A DNA stretch of 22,561 bases from a bacterium (lineage in GTDB: Bacteria > Electryoneota > RPQS01), in NCBI GenBank assembly GCA_016702305.1, contig JADJEH010000016.1:1-22561 (forward strand), written 5' to 3'. Below, piece by piece: positions 1 through 7,549 of this stretch (the first letter of the stretch is position 1; every line of letters begins with the position of its first letter). The notes beneath the pieces were generated by a model. It was given only the letters and a program-made list of their open reading frames with translations, did not search any database and was not told where the DNA came from. Made by a program: the position numbers and the translations under genes.

Positions 1-139
1 CCGACGCCAGTGATAGTACGTGTTCTCTGAACCCCGGCTTCCGGCAAACTTCCCGAACCGTCATACCCTTCCCAATCTCAACTTCCGCCTCCCGAAGCAT
101 CGGTATGATCTGCTCCAGCCTGTACTTAGCTCGTGCCAT
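1..139 (-). CDS. IS3-family transposase OrfA, N-terminal part, cut by the window edge
   Basis: Reading the minus strand from the ATG at 139 gives a helix-turn-helix OrfA start, MARAKYRLEQIIPMLREAEV, then GKGMTVREVCRKPGF. This is the usual N-terminus of IS3-group OrfA proteins, which bind the element ends and work with an OrfB integrase made by frameshifting. A good Shine-Dalgarno (AAGGAGG) lies just upstream and supports this start. After GFREH the expected TYYHWRR appears only in a shifted frame, so there is a small indel near position 20-25, either real decay or a sequence error. The rest of the element lies left of the window. It is a different OrfA from the one at the right end. Confidence 0.75.
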   Translation of the reverse strand, partial: MARAKYRLEQIIPMLREAEVEIGKGMTVREVCRKPGFREHVLSLAS

Positions 140-334
140 GGCCTCCTTCACCTAAATATACCTGCATTCTCTAACTTTCAAGTGGAATTTGCAGGTTTCG
201 GGGCTAGATCAAATGGAACAGCGCCACATTTTTGGATGACCACTACCGGAAACAAGAAGCCTGCCATAAGCAGAACACGCGTTCATGTTGCGCCGATTCA
301 CGCCTTGAGCTAAGCACCCAAACCAAGCTGCATG
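140..334. other. Intergenic stretch with no supported gene
   Basis: This holds the upstream part of the IS3-type element, whose outer end I cannot define, and the unclear 3' end of the neighbouring Rrf2 gene. A TATACT hexamer at about 359-364, just beyond this stretch, resembles a -10 box but has no matching -35. I see no RNA gene or repeat. Confidence 0.4.
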
Positions 335-936
335 TCAAGGCTGTTCACTACAAGATGTGGTATACTGTCTCAAATTCTGTCTCCTGTCGCTTTGTAATCT
401 ACTGTTTCTAGAAGCGCGACTCCTGATTGCCAATCTATTGGCTGACGCCAGATGAACTGAACTCTGGATGAAATGCCATGCCTGATCGACCCCATAAGCG
501 AAACGCCCAAGCATGCTTTCCCTTTGTATCTCGCGCATCACCGACAGATCTGCAATTGATGTTGATTTCAGAAACTGCTCAATCGAATTTTTCGTTGTTT
601 CCAATATTGATGGATGCGACAAGCGGTTTTCATCACTACAAATACCACCAACAAAGACGATGTCACGCCTTAGAAAGCGTGAGGCCGTCGTACAAAAGAA
701 AGATGTCATACAATGAAATATATTTGGCTCTTTTGCGAAGGTAAATCCCCACCTGGCCCGCGCGCTCCAGAGACGATTCCGTTGGCAGATAATTCTCCCA
801 TAAGTTTGGATAGGAATGGCGCAGTCAAGTATTCTGCCTTCGCGATTGTAGCTACAAGCACGGGGCCGTTTGCGCTATTCTGAGCAAGATAGACCAATGC
901 GCGTATGGCGTAGCTTGTTTGTTTTGAGAAGATCAT
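335..936 (-). pseudogene. Rrf2-family transcriptional regulator, frameshifted
   Basis: The first 60 or so residues from the ATG at 936 form a clear Rrf2 winged helix: MIFSKQTSYAIRALVYLAQN, then PFLSKLMGELSANGIV and RGPGG. The match then jumps frames: GFTFAKEPN follows if one G is restored in the G run near 760, ISLYDIFLLYDGLTLSKA is in a third frame, and CSDENRLSHPSILETTKN with EQFLKSTSIADLS in a fourth segment. The last part is the normal C-terminal region of Rrf2 proteins, where cysteines usually hold an Fe-S cluster. At least three indels are needed. The family is usually 135-165 residues, so the true stop is probably near 440-490; 335 is only where the last frame closes. It is the last gene of the mobA-moaCB-moeA-permease operon. 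A weak ribosome site (AAGG) precedes the start. Such regulators respond to NO, Fe-S status or redox. Confidence 0.7.
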
Positions 937-966
937 CGAAACCTTGTCGCTCTAAACTTGTCCAGA

Positions 967-1695
967 TCAGCTAGACGCAGCGATTAGCAGAACCAGCGAC
1001 AAGACACGCCGCAGAAATATCCCATCAAAGTGCTTTGAGCCGAAATATGAACCGATGAGTCCGCCGGCAAATACGGAGATGATTAGGCCGAGCGCCGGTG
1101 TCACAGTTAATTTGTGAGTCATTGCACGACCCACGATTCCAGAAAGTGAATTCACGAGGATGAACAACGCCGACAGAGTTGCGGCCGATTTCACAGTCGT
1201 CCAGCGCAAAAGATGGCGATTGGGCTCGAAATATTCCACCACCCCCACCGACAATACCGGATAGAAAACCAATTGACGGGCCGACTCCCGCAGTGCAAGC
1301 GACTGCGGTGTCCTGGTACTTTCGACAGTTGACGCGCGTTTCTCCGATTGCCAATCGAGCGGCTGAAAGGATCAAAGCCGCAGCAAGCAGAAACTTGTAG
1401 ATGCTGTCTGTGACGGTCAAAGCTCCACCGATAAAGGAGAACGGCACCAACGACGCCACCGGGACCCAAACAAATGGCGGAAGCTTATGTCCACCGCGAT
1501 AGAATGACCAAAACGCGAGTAACGAGACCATGACGTTTAACACCAAGGCCGTGCCGGACAACTGAGCGACTGGCAAGGAACATTGCAAGCACAGCCCAAT
1601 AGCCCGATGCGCCGTGCCCAACCCGAAGAGTAGATGGCAGCCACAAAAAATATCAGGAGCAGCAGCGGAAACAGAAGCGAGTGAATGCGGTTCAA
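967..1695 (-). pseudogene. TauE/SafE-family membrane permease, frameshifted
   Basis: Segments in several frames join into one TauE/SafE protein of about 243 residues, a normal length. They are LLLLIFFVAAIYSS followed by a VGHGGASGY-type motif (needs two indels near 1610-1640), TALVLNVMVSLLAFWSFYRG, the GIVGGGGGIF motif, then SAATLSALFILVNSLSG and a final hydrophobic helix ending at 967. The repeated glycine-rich re-entrant motif and seven or eight hydrophobic segments are typical of the family, which moves sulfite, sulfoacetate or other anions and sulfur compounds across the inner membrane. A TTG at 1695, just after a stop in that frame, is my preferred start and lies 10 bp after moeA. Its place in a Moco operon suggests a role with sulfur or an oxyanion, but the substrate is unknown. 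The breaks near 1200-1250 and 1610-1640 may be sequence errors. Confidence 0.72.
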
Positions 1696-1704
1696 TCACG
1701 GTGC

Positions 1705-2922
1705 TCACGACCAAATAATAGGAAGCACTTGAACCTGACTACGATTGGTCGCTGTGCGCGGTTCGCCGTCAAAAATGATCAGTGAATCAGCAGTGACAAG
1801 CCCACCGAGCATGTGCGATTCCTGGCCGATACATGGTGTAACAGGCGATACTTCTTCTTTGGTGAAGATTTCCCGCACGCCACAAACTCCGTGCGCGGTG
1901 TCCGTTTGGTGGGGTTGCCTTCCAGCGTGGCGAAATGACCAATGTTTGACTCAACAGTACAGCCCATCATTTTTGAAGTGCGGGTTTAACAAAAAAGCAG
2001 ATAGGTAACCAAAGCTGAAACAGGATTACCCGGAAGTCCCATTATGAGTTTGTCTTCAATGTCGCGAAGACTGTTGGTTTGCCAGCTTAATTGCGACTTT
2101 GTCAAACTGGATAGTTGCGCCTATTGCTTGCAGTGCAGGCTTTACGTAGTCTACCATCTCCGACTGACGCACCGCCGGAGGTACTGACAACATCCGCTTC
2201 ATGCAGCGCTTGCAGAATACAGTTTTGAAGCGTCTGCCGATCGTCTTTCGAGGCATAAGTCAGGATGTGCTCGATACCGAGATCGGAAAGCGCAGCTGTC
2301 AAAGCAAAGCGGTTGGAGTCCCAGATCTGTGCATCGCCGAGCGGAGCCCCCGGCGCAACAAGTTCGCTACCTGTGATGACAAGCGCCACGCGAAGCTTTC
2401 TGTAAACTTGAACCTGACTGATAGCCAAGTGTCGCTGTCAGCCCGATTGCAGCAGGTGTAAGCTTCGTTGATTTGGGTAAGCAAATTGAGTCTTTAGCAA
2501 ACTCCTCGCCGGTTCGCCGAATATTCTTGTTCGTCTTAAGCGGAGCGGAAACTTGAATTGAGTCGTTCTTGAACACAGTGTCTTCCAACCATGACAACTG
2601 TATCTGCGCACGGCGGGAGCATGGCTCGGTGAATATTCTGATGGCGCAACCGGATGTCACGGAGTTGCCTGCGACATCGCCAGTCTTGACAGTCCCAATA
2701 ACGTTCAACCTCACCAGGGTTGTCGACATTTGCGCTTGCAACATCGGCTGCTCTGATTGCATACCCATCTACAGCGCTGTGGTCAAAGCGCGGAACAGGA
2801 AACGGCGCACTAATGTCTTCTGCAAGATAGCAATCGCGTGATTCGGCAAGCTGCTTTGTTTCACGCGCTAAAAGCTTGACGTGCTTAAGAATGATGGATT
2901 GCGCTTCGTTAAAGCTGATCAC
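1705..2922 (-). pseudogene. moeA: Molybdopterin molybdenumtransferase MoeA, multiply frameshifted
   Basis: MoeA inserts molybdate into adenylylated molybdopterin, the last general step of Moco synthesis. From a GTG start at 2922 the frame reads MISFNEAQSIILKHVKLLAR, then VPRFDHSAVDGYAIRAADV, the MoeA signature. Later segments in other frames continue in order: MLPPCADTVVMVE, VALVITGSELVAPG, SGGASVG, and LIMGLPGNPVSALVTYLLF, then QESHMLGGLVTADSLIIF near the C-terminus, with a stop at 1705. The span fits a full MoeA of about 405 residues. I count at least eight frame changes, more than in any neighbour. The start lies 6 bp after moaCB. As written the gene could not make a functional protein, and no other moeA is visible, so the breaks are either sequence errors or recent loss. 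Identity is secure from motif order; exact break points are not. Confidence 0.82.
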
Positions 2923-2928
2923 GATTGC

Positions 2929-3852
2929 TTACATTGCTTTCTTTGGCCGTTCATGTCCACCACCCCAGATCATTTGAAACGCGTGCAGCATTCCTGGTAG
3001 AAGTGCGTCAAGGATTCCTGCACTCCGCGCTTTGAGCCGGGCAAGTTGACAATTAAAGTGTTTCCGCAAACCGGCCACAGCGCGCGAGAGCATCGCATAG
3101 GGTGTGCGTTCCTGACCGTAAGTCCGAATGGCTTCAGGTATGCCCGGGACTTCGCGCTCGATGATTTCACGCATTGCTTCAGGCGTAGTGTCGCGCGGAC
3201 TGAAACCGGTTCCGCCCGTCGTCATAACCAAATCAACTTGGTCTACATCGCAATATTTTTCAGCGTTGCGATGATCAATTCCTTGTCGTCGGGGATAATC
3301 TTGTAATTCTGAACCACAAGTCCCAGGTTTGTCAAGCGGTCACAAATCAACAGCCCGGAGCCGTCTGTTCTTTTGCCAGCCGAAATCGAGTCGGACATTA
3401 CCAAGACAGCGGCCTTCAACGACTCCGTGAACGCGTCTCTGAAATCTGAGTTGCCCCCTGCTTTTTCAGCAAGCGCACACTTAAATCTCCATGTCGTCAT
3501 CGAGCATCTTGAGCATGTCGTACACGGTTAACGCGGCCACCGCAGCAGCGGTCATTGCTTCCATTTCCATGCCGGTGCGATAGATACCCTTGACCGTTGC
3601 CGTCAATGTGATCCGATCAGCAGCGATGTTGTTCTCAATCTTGATGTATTCTATCGGAACAGGATGGCAGAATGGAATGATATCCGATGTTCGTTTGGCG
3701 GCCATCACCCCTGCCACGCGCGCGACTTCGAGTGGATCGCCCTTAGGTACGGTTCCCGCTTGAATGCGTTCTATGACCGAGGGAGAAACGGTCAAGACCG
3801 ATTCCGCAACGGCAGACCGCATTGTGCGGTTCTTCTCAGATACGTCAATCAC
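2929..3852 (-). pseudogene. moaCB: Bifunctional MoaC/MoaB (MogA-like) fusion, frameshifted
   Basis: The N-terminal part (from GTG 3852, MIDVSEKNRTMRSAVAESVL) is cyclic pyranopterin monophosphate synthase MoaC, with AAKRTSDIIPFCHP and GMEMEAMTAAAVAALTVYDM. MoaC should continue IKCALAEKAGGNSDF; this appears after one T is removed from the TTT at about 3483-3485. It runs directly into AAVLVMSDSISAGKRTDGSG, the start of a MoaB/MogA molybdopterin adenylyltransferase, whose DLVMTTGGTGFSPRDTTPEA motif and LPGSKRGVQESL follow in other frames. No start or stop separates the domains once the frame is restored, so this is a genuine MoaC-MoaB fusion of about 305 residues, a known arrangement in some bacteria. 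At least three indels break it (about 3485, 3245, and a compensating pair near 3010-3070). AGGA upstream supports the GTG start. It sits between mobA and moeA in the same operon. Confidence 0.82.
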
Positions 3853-3876
3853 TATTTTTCCTATTGTCTTATGTTA

Positions 3877-4486
3877 TCAGCGGGTGGAGCACAGGATAGC
3901 GTTGATGGCCACAACATCCTCTGGAGTGTTTGCGCCGCGCAGCATGTCCCAATCGGTTTGATCAAGGCAGATCGTTCGCGCATTCGACAGAGTTAGCAGC
4001 TCCTGCAACGACGCGCGGGGTTGGAGTAGCAATTTCTCGACGATCGGCAGCAAGCTCGCAGGGGTAACGACCGGGCAGGGGCGAGTTGTATGTTTGTTTC
4101 AAATCGCTAAACACCGTGGATCGTTCGTCAACCTCAACAAGCAGGCGGCCCAGTAACTCGGGTGTTAGCAATGGTTGATCACAGGCCAATATAAGATAGT
4201 GACGTGCGAGATTGCTTCCGAACAACCCAAGCAGCGCCAACCGGCCCGCGATCAGTGATTTCGTCAGGAAGAATTTGCAAACCTGTATACGCGTTAATTT
4301 GACGCCATCAACATGACCAACCGCGATACACGGCAGATTGAGTTCGCATGCACAATCGTATACATGGTCAAAAAGAGATTTGCCAGAAACCAATCTGACA
4401 CCTGCCTTAGAAACTCCCATTCGCGAGCTTCTGCCACCTGCCAGGATGGCAATTGCGATCTTTGTTGTGCTGTTGCCATCATTCAT
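3877..4486 (-). pseudogene. mobA: Molybdenum cofactor guanylyltransferase MobA, frameshifted
   Basis: MobA attaches GMP to Moco to give the guanine-dinucleotide form needed by NarG-type enzymes. The start MNDGNSTTKIAIAILAGGRS is followed by SRMGVSK, the nucleotide-binding LAGGxSxRMGxxK motif. The middle segment ILPDEITDRGPVGA is in a shifted frame, flanked by compensating indels. SNLARHYLILACDQPLLTPE matches the conserved ACDxPxL metal site. The C-terminus (LLPIVEKLLLQPRASLQELL, later WDMLRGANTPEDV) is in another frame and stops at 3877. Total length, about 200 residues, is normal. I prefer the ATG at 4486; a TTG at 4495 would add three residues. It is the first gene of the minus-strand operon, directly behind a TATAAT, so the message may be leaderless. 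Confidence 0.8.
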
Positions 4487-4494
4487 AACGGACA

Positions 4495-4500
4495 ATTATA
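4495..4500 (-). promoter_or_regulatory. Possible -10 box for the minus-strand Moco operon
   Basis: A perfect TATAAT on the minus strand ends 8 bp before the mobA ATG, so transcription would begin at or next to the start codon (leaderless). The hexamer 17 bp upstream (TGGCGA) matches the -35 consensus at only three of six positions, so a regulator may be needed or the match may be chance. Confidence 0.35.
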
Positions 4501-4656
4501 GCGAATCATCGGCACTGTCGCCACTTTCTAAACTGTGAGGGATAGAGTGAAGCAGCAGTTTGGGGCGGATAACATGGCTCCAGCTGCCCCAGATCGCTCG
4601 ATGTCAACGACTTATGAGGAATGAATCATCTTGAAATTTTTCATGGTGAATAGGAC

Positions 4657-4682
4657 AAAATTTATCTAATAAGATATATTTT
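4657..4682. promoter_or_regulatory. Near-perfect palindrome, candidate Rrf2-type operator
   Basis: Arms AAAATTTATCT and AGATATATTTT are inverted repeats matching at 10 of 11 positions around a 4-bp centre (AATA). Rrf2-family repressors such as NsrR and IscR bind AT-rich inverted repeats of about this size. It lies some 34 bp upstream of the -35 box of the nar-side promoter. Which of the two local Rrf2 proteins would bind is unknown. Confidence 0.5.
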
Positions 4683-4715
4683 ATTATTTTAGAAGTGTGC
4701 TCGTTTCGCTTTGAC

Positions 4716-4744
4716 TTGACAGACGGCCCAATATACCATATATT
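4716..4744 (+). promoter_or_regulatory. Sigma-70-like promoter for the rrf2-moa-nar operon
   Basis: TTGACA at 4716-4721 and TATATT at 4739-4744 are separated by exactly 17 bp. The expected transcription start, near 4751, is about 20 bp before the rrf2 ATG at 4771. The short leader shows no Shine-Dalgarno. The -10 to +10 region carries two AGATA repeats like those in the upstream palindrome, as expected for autoregulation. Confidence 0.6.
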
Positions 4745-4760
4745 TAGATAAAAAGATATA
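4745..4760. promoter_or_regulatory. Repeated AGATA half-sites over the transcription start
   Basis: Two direct copies of AGATA, separated by three A residues, sit just downstream of the -10 box. They match the half-site AGATA/TATCT of the palindrome at 4657-4682. Binding here would block the promoter. This is inference from motif sharing only. Confidence 0.35.
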
Positions 4761-4770
4761 ATACTCTTTT

Positions 4771-5216
4771 ATGTTGTTTTCCCATTCAGCCGCTTATGCG
4801 GTTCGGGCGTTGACTTGGTTGGCATGCCAGCCAAAGGACAGCCGTTGGCTGGCTACGGATGTGGCCAGTAGGGAAGGCATCCCGCGCCCCTATCTCAGCA
4901 AAGTACTCGGAGTTTTAAAAACACAGGGACTCATTTCGTCCGTCCGTGGCCCCAACGGCGGATACGTCCTCGTGCAAGACCCCGATTCTATCTCTTTGAT
5001 GCATGTGCTGACACTCTTTGATTCCGAAAATGGGTTACTGAGTGCCCGCTTGCCTTTGGAAACTGCGGTGAATGCACACTCTGCCCGCTTGGGGATGTTT
5101 GGGACGGCACGCGAACGACACTTCAGCACTTTGTGGAAGCTACCACTATTGGATCGTTAGCGCAACGCACACTTAGCAAAGCTGCTGAAGCTATAAGACA
5201 AGAGCAAACAGCATGA
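4771..5216 (+). pseudogene. Rrf2-family Fe-S transcriptional regulator, one frameshift
   Basis: The start MLFSHSAAYAVRALTWLACQ and the helix RPYLSKVLGVLKTQGLISSV, then RGPNGGY, form the Rrf2 winged helix. Near 5035-5045 the frame shifts; the continuing frame reads ECPLAFGNCGECTLCPLGDV, then TTLQHFVEATTIGSLAQRTL, and stops at 5216. The four cysteines (C-x6-C-x2-C-x2-C) are in the region where NsrR, IscR and RsrR bind an Fe-S cluster, so an NO- or redox-sensing role is likely. With the frame restored the protein is about 148 residues, normal for the family. It is the first gene of the nar operon and overlaps moaA by 4 bp (ATGA). No Shine-Dalgarno is visible. It probably controls its own promoter and the nar genes. 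The single break may be a sequence error. Confidence 0.82.
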
Positions 5217-6245
5217 TGGAACGCAACATTCCACAAAATAATCTGGGCGATTCCCAAAATATACTTGTGGATCGTTTCGGTCGTGTTCATGATTATCTCA
5301 GAATCTCCGTGACCGACCGCTGCAACTTGCGTTGTACCTATTGCATGCCCGCTGCTGGATTGCAATGGAAAACGAACGAACAGCTGCTGAGTAGTGATGA
5401 GATTGTCCAGGTCGCGCGCGTCATGGCCGGGCTGGGAGTCAAGAAGATCCGGCTGACCGGGGGAGAGCCCACTACCCGTCACGATCTTGCGGACCTGGTC
5501 GTGCGACTGGCGACAATTGACGGTATCAATTCCGTTTCGTTGACAACAAACGGAGTTCTATTTGCCCGCAGCGCTCTGTCGCTCAAGCAAGCAGGGGCTG
5601 AGTGGAGTGAATATCAGTCTGGACAGTCTGAATCGGGAGACATTCAAGAAGATCGCGCGCAGAGACGCACTGAAACAAGTGCTCGAATCTATCGAGGCTG
5701 CGATTCAGACCGGATTCGAGCTGGTCAAGATCAACATGGTGGTCATGGCCGGCGTGAACGAGCATGAGATGCTGGACTTCGTTGAGCTGGCCAAGCGCAA
5801 ACCCGTCAATGTTCGCTTCATCGAGTATATGCCGTTCAAAGGGAATCAGTGGGATCCGACTGGCGTTGTGTCTTATGCCGCGATGCGCGAACGAATCGAA
5901 CAAACCTACGCTTTGCATGCGATGCCCGACACATTCATTGCCAACCGTGTGGCGGAAGACTTCATGATTCCCGGCTTTCGAGGCAAGATCAGCTTCATCG
6001 CGTCCATGTCTCGAAGTTTCTGTTCTACATGCTCGCGTTTGCGCTTAACCGCTGACGGCGCTTTGAAAGCATGTTTATTCTATCCGGCTCAAGCACAACT
6101 TCGCGAACTGCTACGGGCAGGAGCTTCCGAAGACCATATCAAGAGTGTGATTACTCGAGCCGTTCTCGCAAAACCAGAAGGTCACCCTGACCCAACGGAA
6201 CTCACGGCGTTGAACGATCTCAGCATGATAGAAATTGGAGGATAA
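5213..6245 (+). pseudogene. moaA: GTP 3',8-cyclase MoaA, one frameshift
   Basis: MoaA is the radical SAM enzyme that starts Moco synthesis by rearranging GTP. The N-terminal half shows the radical SAM motif CNLRCTYC after RISVTDR, and LTGGEPTTRHD. The frame breaks near 5596, where GGGG would need to be GGG; the new frame continues LSGVNISLDSLNRETFKKIA and keeps MoaA similarity to the end. The second Fe-S site is complete (CSTC, then C after 13 residues, within FCSTCSRLRLTADGALKACL). The protein ends in Gly-Gly, as MoaA does. Reconstructed length is about 343 residues, normal for the family. It overlaps the upstream rrf2 by 4 bp and lies 3 bp before the MOSC gene. Identity is certain; whether the break is real is not. 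Confidence 0.88.
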
Positions 6246-6248
6246 CTG

Positions 6249-6770
6249 ATGTCAGAGTGCATCATAGACACTGCTGAGCAAACGATAAGCGGCAAAATCG
6301 TCGCAATCTCGACCAGCACGCGCCGCGGCATTCCAAAATCTAATCAGCAAGAAGTGCGGCTGATAGAGAACTGGGGGATGGAGAATGACGTGCACGCGGG
6401 AGACTGGCATCGTCAAATCAGTATTCTGGCCATGGAGAGTGTCCAGAAGATGCGCGACAAAGGTGTGCCGGTTCGACCCGGAGCCTTCGCAGAGAATCTC
6501 ACAACCGAATTCATAGACATTCCTAACCTTGCTATCGGGACGCGCGTAGCTATTGGCGATACTGAATTGGAAATCACTCAAATCGGGAAAGAGTGTCATC
6601 AGAAGTGCGCGATCTTCTATCGTGCGGGTGACTGCGTGATGCCCCGCGAAGGAATTTTTGCAATTGTGAAAAAGGGCGGCGTCATCAAAGTTGGAGATCC
6701 TGTTATTGTACATTCCGCAGAACTTGGCAAAGCTGAGAATTACATGAGTACGGACGAGGTGGCTTTATGA
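6249..6770 (+). CDS. MOSC-domain protein
   Basis: This 173-residue intact protein is a single MOSC domain, the fold at the C-terminus of Moco sulfurases and in YiiM-type proteins. Visible features are GKIVAISTSTRRGIPK near the start, the GMENDVHAGDWHRQISIL stretch, RPGAFAENLTTEFID, and CHQKCAIFYRAGDCVMPREG, which contains the conserved cysteine implicated in sulfur or Moco binding. Free-standing MOSC proteins next to moaA and moaC are common and are thought to act in Moco handling or sulfur transfer; the exact reaction is not known for this type. It starts 3 bp after moaA and overlaps the following cytochrome gene by 4 bp (ATGA), so it is translationally coupled within the nar operon. It is the first intact gene going rightwards. 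Confidence 0.85.
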   Translation: MSECIIDTAEQTISGKIVAISTSTRRGIPKSNQQEVRLIENWGMENDVHAGDWHRQISILAMESVQKMRDKGVPVRPGAFAENLTTEFIDIPNLAIGTRVAIGDTELEITQIGKECHQKCAIFYRAGDCVMPREGIFAIVKKGGVIKVGDPVIVHSAELGKAENYMSTDEVAL

Positions 6771-7549
6771 CACGAATCGTGCTCGCTCTGTTTGCTGCAA
6801 TCACACTATTGTCGCCGTTGGGACGTGCGCAATCGCCTGACTCGCTTCAGGCATCGGACACGACATCTCATGTTGATGTTGCGGCACAAAGCTACGCGCA
6901 AAAATGCGCAGGCTGCCATACAGTTGGTGGCGGCAAGCTCACCGGCCCCGACCTTTTGCCCACACGCGCTTGGCCAAAACCCGAACTTGCCGCAAAGATA
7001 AAGCTGATGGAACCGCGTGTCGGGCCAATGTCTCAAGACGAGATCAACCAATTTGTGAATCTTCTGCAGGATACGCGCACACAAGAGCGAATTCAAATCG
7101 CGCAAGAACTGGCAAGCAAGGCAGTTGCGGCAACCCTTGCGCCAGCATCACTTAGTGAAGGTCAGAGACTGTTCGAAGGCGCAACGCAATTGGCCAATGG
7201 CGGTATCGCGTGTGCTACATGTCATCGCGCGGGCGCTATGGGTGGTTCGCTGGGCCCTGACCTGACCGGACTGCATACTCGAATGGGGAAAGTTGCTATG
7301 ACTTCCGCGATTCAGCAAACACAATTTCTGGTCATGTCAGGCACATACAAGAATCAACCGATTACCGCCCAGGAAGCTGTTCACTTGGCCGAATATTTGT
7401 CCAACCCCAACTTGATGCCGACCGCGAGCATGGAAGACAAGGCGCCAATCTTGGGCGCGTCACTCGGAGTGATCAGCCTCCTAATTGTGGTTGGACTATA
7501 TCGCAAACGCCCACGCAACAGCCTTTCGCGCCATCGAGGTACAGCATGA
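6767..7549 (+). CDS. Membrane-anchored diheme cytochrome c (NarC-like)
   Basis: This 260-residue protein has a Sec signal peptide (residues 1-21, ending GRAQS), two cytochrome c domains with heme sites CAGCH (47-51) and CATCH (149-153), and a C-terminal membrane helix (about 227-244) followed by a basic tail. It should sit on the outer face of the membrane. The candidate sixth ligands are Met88 in the first domain and Met190 in the second. Gene position, directly before narG with a 4-bp overlap, matches narC of Thermus nar operons, whose diheme cytochrome is needed for NarI-dependent assembly and electron transfer. Here a Rieske domain and a cytochrome b are encoded downstream, so it could instead play the cytochrome c1 role in a bc-type complex. 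Confidence 0.85.
   Translation: MTRIVLALFAAITLLSPLGRAQSPDSLQASDTTSHVDVAAQSYAQKCAGCHTVGGGKLTGPDLLPTRAWPKPELAAKIKLMEPRVGPMSQDEINQFVNLLQDTRTQERIQIAQELASKAVAATLAPASLSEGQRLFEGATQLANGGIACATCHRAGAMGGSLGPDLTGLHTRMGKVAMTSAIQQTQFLVMSGTYKNQPITAQEAVHLAEYLSNPNLMPTASMEDKAPILGASLGVISLLIVVGLYRKRPRNSLSRHRGTA

Larger units (their letters stand above)
4487..4770. promoter_or_regulatory. Divergent intergenic control region between the two operons
   Basis: This 284-bp, AT-rich gap is the only non-coding space between the divergent Moco and nar operons, so it must hold control sites for both. It contains the 26-bp palindrome at 4657-4682, a sigma-70-like promoter at 4716-4744, repeated AGATA motifs near 4746-4758 and the mobA-side TATAAT. 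I found no FNR/DNR-type TTGAT-N4-ATCAA site. Confidence 0.7.

Noticed and set aside
4487..4770. Search for an FNR/DNR/NarR-type site (TTGAT-N4-ATCAA) in the divergent promoter
   Set aside because: No half-site pair of that form is present; only single TTGA fragments occur.
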